A stretch of DNA of 43,305 nt from an uncultured Roseiflexaceae bacterium (GTDB lineage: Bacteria; Chloroflexota; Chloroflexia; Chloroflexales; Roseiflexaceae): the NCBI GenBank assembly GCA_937988885.1, contig CALKHR010000023.1, positions 1 to 43,305 on the forward strand. The letters run 5' to 3'. Below the pieces are notes generated by a model. It was not told the origin of the DNA and did no database searches. It was given only the letters and a program-made list of their open reading frames with translations. Shown in pieces: positions 39,942 to 43,305 of this stretch (position 1 is its first letter; each line of letters begins with the position of its first letter). The position numbers and the translations under genes are program-made.

Positions 39942-40877
39942 ATGACAACCAAACAGGCTTGGATCGGCTTTTGGCTGCTCGCGTTGATTTGGGGTTCTTC
40001 ATTCTTCTTCATCCGCATCGGCGTCGAACACGTACCGCCGATTCAACTCGTCTTCATTCGTACTGGCACCGCCGCACTGGGCCTGAATTTGGTGCTACTG
40101 GTGCGCGGCAAACGCATTCCGTTCTGGGGGCGCGGCATGATCGACCTGCTTGTGCTGGGCATCGTCAATACCGTGTTTCCCTTTCTGCTGATCACCTGGG
40201 GCGAGACGCGCATCGACAGCGGCATCGCTAGTGTGCTGCAGGGCACGGCGGTGCTCTTCACGCTCATCATCGCGCACTTCCTGTTCGACGACGAGCGCAT
40301 CACCTGGACGAAATCGATCGGCTTGCTGATCGGCTTTGCGGGCGTGATCGTATTGGCGAGCCGCAGTATGGTGGATAGCCCGATCCGCACCGACCTGCTC
40401 GGGCAATTGGCGATTGTGGGCGCAGCGTTCTGCTACGCGATCGGCAGTTCCTACAGCCGCGTCGCTATGAAGAGCCGCCTAGAGCCGATGGTCGTCTCGG
40501 CGGGCAGCATGACCATTGCCGCGATCACCACGGGCGTGTTGGCCTACCTCGCCCCGCTGTTCGGCGGCCAAGCCCCGATCAATCTGCTGACCCTCGAAGC
40601 GAGCACATTCAGTGCGGTGCTCGCGCTCGGCTTGGTCAACACCTTCGGCGCGTACCTCATCTACTACTCGGTTATCGCGACGCTCGGTGCGGCTCGCGCC
40701 TCGATGGTCACCTACGTCATCCCCGTGATCGGCCTGCTGCTCGGCATCCTGTTCCTGAACGAGCAGGTCGATGCGCGTTTGCTGATCGGTGCCGCCTTGA
40801 TCATCGTTGGCGTGCTAAGCGCTGGGCTCAACCTGCCCGTCCTGCTGCGGCGCTTCAGGGCGCAACCCGCTGAATAG
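39942..40877 (+). CDS. EamA/DMT-family transporter
   Basis: 311 residues with ten membrane helices in two EamA repeats (first repeat starts WIGFWLLALIWGSSFFFIRI, second near LLGQLAIVGAAFCYAIGSSY). Members export amino acids, metabolites or drugs; the substrate cannot be inferred. AAGAAGG precedes the ATG at 39942. An ATG 20 codons upstream lies close to the predicted transcription start and is not chosen. A bidirectional terminator separates it from the convergent ABC-F gene. Confidence 0.9.
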   Translation: MTTKQAWIGFWLLALIWGSSFFFIRIGVEHVPPIQLVFIRTGTAALGLNLVLLVRGKRIPFWGRGMIDLLVLGIVNTVFPFLLITWGETRIDSGIASVLQGTAVLFTLIIAHFLFDDERITWTKSIGLLIGFAGVIVLASRSMVDSPIRTDLLGQLAIVGAAFCYAIGSSYSRVAMKSRLEPMVVSAGSMTIAAITTGVLAYLAPLFGGQAPINLLTLEASTFSAVLALGLVNTFGAYLIYYSVIATLGAARASMVTYVIPVIGLLLGILFLNEQVDARLLIGAALIIVGVLSAGLNLPVLLRRFRAQPAE

Positions 40878-40893
40878 ATCGAACGTTACAGAC

Positions 40894-40932
40894 AAACAAG
40901 CCGACCGCTCGATATGAGCAGTCGGCTTGTTT
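40894..40932. terminator. Bidirectional terminator between EamA and ABC-F genes
   Basis: AAACAAGCCGAC (40894-40905) pairs with GTCGGCTTGTTT (40921-40932), plus an inner GCTC/GAGC. A and T runs flank the stem so that it can act on both convergent transcripts. Confidence 0.85.
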
Positions 40933-40951
40933 ATTTGTGTATCCCTTGCAT

Positions 40952-42637
40952 CTAGACGAGCGCTTCGGTGTGTCGCAGATACGTCGAGTAATCCTCGCTG
41001 AACAGCCTGGCCGAGCCATCGCGTACTTCGATGATCCGTTCGGCGAACGTGCGCAGGAATGCGCGGTCGTGCGCAACGGCGATCATCGTGCCTTCAAAGG
41101 CCTCCAACGCCTGCTCGAAGTGCTCGCGCCCTTCGATATCCAAGTGATTCAGCGGCTCGTCCAATAACAACAGATTGCAGCCGCGCAGCACCAGCAACGC
41201 CAATTGCAAGCGGCTGCGTTCGCCAAGCGAGCACTCCTTCACCCGCCGGAACACGGCATCGCCGCCGAACAAGAAGAAGTGCAACAGATTGCGGGCCTCT
41301 GTCTCGCTCATCGGGCGCTCGTGCAGCACCGTCTCCAGCACCGTGCGGTTCGGGTCGAGCGTCTCCTGCTCCTGCGCCATCACGCCCAGGCGGATGTTTG
41401 TGCCAAGCCGAATCTGCCCCTCGGTCGGCGTGAGCTGCCCTGCGATCAAGCGCAGCAAGGTGGTTTTTCCCGCGCCGTTCGGCCCCACCAGCGCGATCCG
41501 CTCGCCGTGCTGCACTTCGAAGTTCACATCGCGTAGCAGATCGGGCTGCTCGCTGGGGGCGGTGGGATACCGGAACGCCACATCCTGCACCCGCAGCACC
41601 GCGCGGCCCCCGGGCGGCGGCGGCCCGAAATCCAGCTTCAAGCCCCAACTCTGCTTGGGGCGTTCCACCCGCTCCTCCGATTCGAGGTAGCGTTCCAGCT
41701 TGCGCTCGCGCGACTTGGCCTTCTTCGCCACCTTTTTCGCGATCCGCCGTATGGTCGGCTGTCGTGGCGTCGTGCTCAACTCGACGCTCAACGCTTGGCC
41801 CTTCAGCCGTGCGATATCGGCCTCGACCTTGCTGATGTACTCCTGCTGTTTCTGCCACGCCTCGGCCTGAAGCTCGAGCTCGTGGGCGCGGGCCTCGGCG
41901 TAATCGCTGTAATTGCCCACATAGCTCTTGATCGTGCGAGTCGCCATATCGAGCGCCAAGATGCGCGTCGCCGTCTGATCGAGGAACTCGCGGTCGTGCG
42001 AGACGATCAGCACGGCCCGTGGGTACTGCTGCACAAATCGTTCGAGCCATTCGAGCGCGGCCACATCTAAATGATTGGTCGGCTCGTCCAACAGCAGCAG
42101 ATCCGGCTCGCTGAGCAGCAGCGTCGCCAGGCCGAGCCGCGTCTTTTGGCCGCCGCTCAGAGTGTTGGCGGGTGTTTCTGGTGCGATTGTGCCCAGCCCC
42201 AAGCCCTCCAGTACCGCAGCCGCGCGGTGTTGGCGCTCGTAGCCGCCGAGCACCTCGAACCGCGTCAGCGCCGCCTCGTAGGCCTGCATGGCCTGTTCGG
42301 TGTCGCTCGCGGTCGCAAGCGCCTCTGCCGCCGCCTCCAGCGCCCGCTCCGCTTCCAACAACGGTGCTTGGGCGGCCATCAGCACATCATGGACGCTACG
42401 GTTCCCCAGGTTCTCGAAGCCCTGCGGCAGATAGCCGATCGTGAGGCTCGGCGGCGAACGCACGATCGTTCCGGCATCGGGCTGCTCTAGGCCCGTGATG
42501 CAACGCAGAATCGTCGACTTCCCGGCGCCGTTCGGCCCGATCAAGCCCACATGCTCGCCATCGTTGATAAGGAATGTGATATCGGTGAGGATAGTTGCCG
42601 CACCGTACTGTTTACGGAGGTGTTGTACCTGAAGCAT
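40952..42637 (-). CDS. ABC-F family ATPase (ribosome-associated)
   Basis: 561 residues: two ABC ATPase domains, no membrane segment. Domain 1 has Walker A G34-P-N-G-A-G-K-S, signature LSGGQ and LLLLDEPTNHLD. Domain 2 has G-P-N-G-A-G-K-T, a diverged signature C-S-L-G-E-R-S-R-L, and LLLLDEPLNHLD. The linker between them is long and basic (about 245-330, RRIAKKVAKKAKSRERKLER), as in ABC-F proteins that enter the ribosomal E site. Such proteins rescue stalled ribosomes or protect them from antibiotics. GAGGAGC precedes the ATG. A small open frame lies about 100 bases upstream in the leader, which might make expression respond to ribosome inhibition. Confidence 0.92.
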   Translation of the reverse strand: MLQVQHLRKQYGAATILTDITFLINDGEHVGLIGPNGAGKSTILRCITGLEQPDAGTIVRSPPSLTIGYLPQGFENLGNRSVHDVLMAAQAPLLEAERALEAAAEALATASDTEQAMQAYEAALTRFEVLGGYERQHRAAAVLEGLGLGTIAPETPANTLSGGQKTRLGLATLLLSEPDLLLLDEPTNHLDVAALEWLERFVQQYPRAVLIVSHDREFLDQTATRILALDMATRTIKSYVGNYSDYAEARAHELELQAEAWQKQQEYISKVEADIARLKGQALSVELSTTPRQPTIRRIAKKVAKKAKSRERKLERYLESEERVERPKQSWGLKLDFGPPPPGGRAVLRVQDVAFRYPTAPSEQPDLLRDVNFEVQHGERIALVGPNGAGKTTLLRLIAGQLTPTEGQIRLGTNIRLGVMAQEQETLDPNRTVLETVLHERPMSETEARNLLHFFLFGGDAVFRRVKECSLGERSRLQLALLVLRGCNLLLLDEPLNHLDIEGREHFEQALEAFEGTMIAVAHDRAFLRTFAERIIEVRDGSARLFSEDYSTYLRHTEALV

Positions 42638-42730
42638 TTGCGCTCCTCTCTAGGCTTCGAGCCAATTCGCAAGATCGCTTGCCATGCAAACCAACGGGCG
42701 TCGGTTCGTCGGCAGAGCTGTCACAAGCAG

Positions 42731-42751
42731 TTAGAGAGTTGCGTTCAGCAT
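42731..42751 (-). CDS. Six-codon upstream ORF in the ABC-F leader
   Basis: ATG-CTG-AAC-GCA-ACT-CTC-TAA (MLNATL), with a consensus AAGGAG five bases before the ATG. It lies in the leader of the ABC-F gene, 93 bases before its start. The strong binding site ahead of so short a frame suggests a regulatory leader peptide (inference). Confidence 0.5.
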   Translation of the reverse strand: MLNATL

Positions 42752-42812
42752 CGGTACTCCTTGGTGTGGTGGATCCTACCAGCCGCGAATAGTTCGGGGC
42801 GTGGCGTAAAGC

Positions 42813-42818
42813 ATTATA
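42813..42818 (-). promoter_or_regulatory. -10 box upstream of the ABC-F leader
   Basis: TATAAT on the minus strand, preceded by GTG. No good -35 is seen at the proper distance. If used, the leader is about 170 bases and contains the six-codon ORF. Confidence 0.4.
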
Positions 42819-42889
42819 CACGATTCTCGCGTGCGTCGCTACATCCTAAGGCTGAATGTTGTGGGGGGAATGTGGTGGTGGGTTGCTCA

Positions 42890-43305
42890 TCACATCAGCG
42901 GCCTGGGATACACGTGGTTGTTATACCGCGTATCTAGATAGTGCCACTTTGTTAATATGGATTCAATCCTAGCTAATTGGGCGTCAATGCGAGAATTCAA
43001 TTCGTCAAAAGACATCCCATTGAAGAAATGCTCTATTAACCCATATAATTTAATATCTAAATCTAGCTTGTGTGTTGGAAATTTCGCAAGATCATAGTGA
43101 ACTAAAATGTTTCGAAAGTCGGTTTTGGAGACAATGGATTTAAGTTCTTTGTCGGACAAGATCTCTTTAAAGCACTCTTTGGAATTTTTAGTAAGTATGC
43201 CCTGAGGATAAAAATAGTTTTGAAATCTCTTAAGGCTGGCAGAAAGATGGTATAAGAGGGCGTTTAAGAATTGTGGCTCCAAATATGCAGGTGCTGGGAG
43301 GAAAG
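42890..43305 (-). CDS. AT-rich partial gene, possible HEPN-like protein
   Basis: The frame is open to the right edge, so the N-terminus is missing; a TTG at 43282 is not convincing as start. About 138 residues are seen, mostly helical, with YHLSASLKRFQNYFYP and, later, F-R-N-I-L-V-H-Y-D, which fits the R-x4-6-H motif of HEPN RNase-type domains. Base composition is clearly AT-rich against all neighbours, suggesting recent transfer. HEPN proteins often belong to toxin or defence loci, but the rest of this one is outside the window, so the assignment is tentative. Confidence 0.5.
   Translation of the reverse strand, partial: FLPAPAYLEPQFLNALLYHLSASLKRFQNYFYPQGILTKNSKECFKEILSDKELKSIVSKTDFRNILVHYDLAKFPTHKLDLDIKLYGLIEHFFNGMSFDELNSRIDAQLARIESILTKWHYLDTRYNNHVYPRPLM

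Noticed and set aside
1..43305. CRISPR array, rRNA operon, prophage or transposase genes
   Set aside because: No regularly spaced repeats, rRNA-like conserved sequence, phage structural genes or transposase frames were seen.

Overview
The window looks like chromosome from a GC-rich, free-living heterotroph, most likely a member of the Chloroflexota (class Chloroflexia). This rests on gene content and style, since there is no rRNA to place it. The pointers are secreted proteins with long Pro/Thr/Glu linkers, a MoxR-DUF58-VWA-VWA cluster behind a PDZ-less S1C protease, a free-standing AroH chorismate mutase next to a type I-beta DAHP synthase, and a short primary-type sigma factor. Most genes are complete. 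The window cuts one gene at each end: a lipoprotein on the left and an AT-rich gene on the right.

Layout. 1-3690: lipoprotein 5' end, MBL-fold hydrolase, DUF2071-like protein, an AAC(3)-I-like acetyltransferase and a frame-broken ATP-grasp gene. 3794-7361: membrane-anchored beta-helix protein, serine hydrolase of the beta-lactamase fold and an ANTAR response regulator. 7729-9635: a complete Phe/Tyr attenuator followed by aroH and DAHP synthase. 9749-10753: mutM and tRNA-Arg(CCU). 10867-17263 (minus strand): S1C protease, MoxR ATPase, DUF58 protein, two VWA membrane proteins and a CE15-like esterase. 17533-21227 (minus): dps, then an mhqD-dioxygenase-dioxygenase quinone-detoxification operon with two matching palindromic operators. 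21300-24303 (minus): DinB-like protein, acetylxylan esterase, a paralogue of it that has lost its nucleophile, and an unrecognised protein. 24895-29836: sigma-70 factor, two small unknowns and two MFS transporters. 30416-36733: secreted propeller-like repeat protein, a frame-broken secreted protein resembling a metalloprotease, a DUF4352-like lipoprotein and a membrane protein. 36959-39632: NarL-type two-component pair. 39666-39800: MITE-like palindromic repeat. 39942-43305: EamA transporter, ABC-F ATPase with a short upstream ORF, and the AT-rich edge gene.

The strongest finding is the leader of aroH. A near-consensus promoter (TTGACT, 17 nt, TATAGT) is followed by a 27-codon leader peptide containing HYFFSFYYFYAS. 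After it come an intrinsic terminator and a 10-bp antiterminator that shares the terminator's 5' arm. This is the layout of a classic translation-coupled attenuator, reading Phe and Tyr tRNA charging to control the entry to aromatic amino acid synthesis. Secondary signals are the paired operators of the mhq operon, a six-codon ORF ahead of the ABC-F gene, a nested inverted repeat in a divergent promoter region, a tandem esterase/pseudo-esterase pair, and three one-base frame breaks that all fall in C runs.
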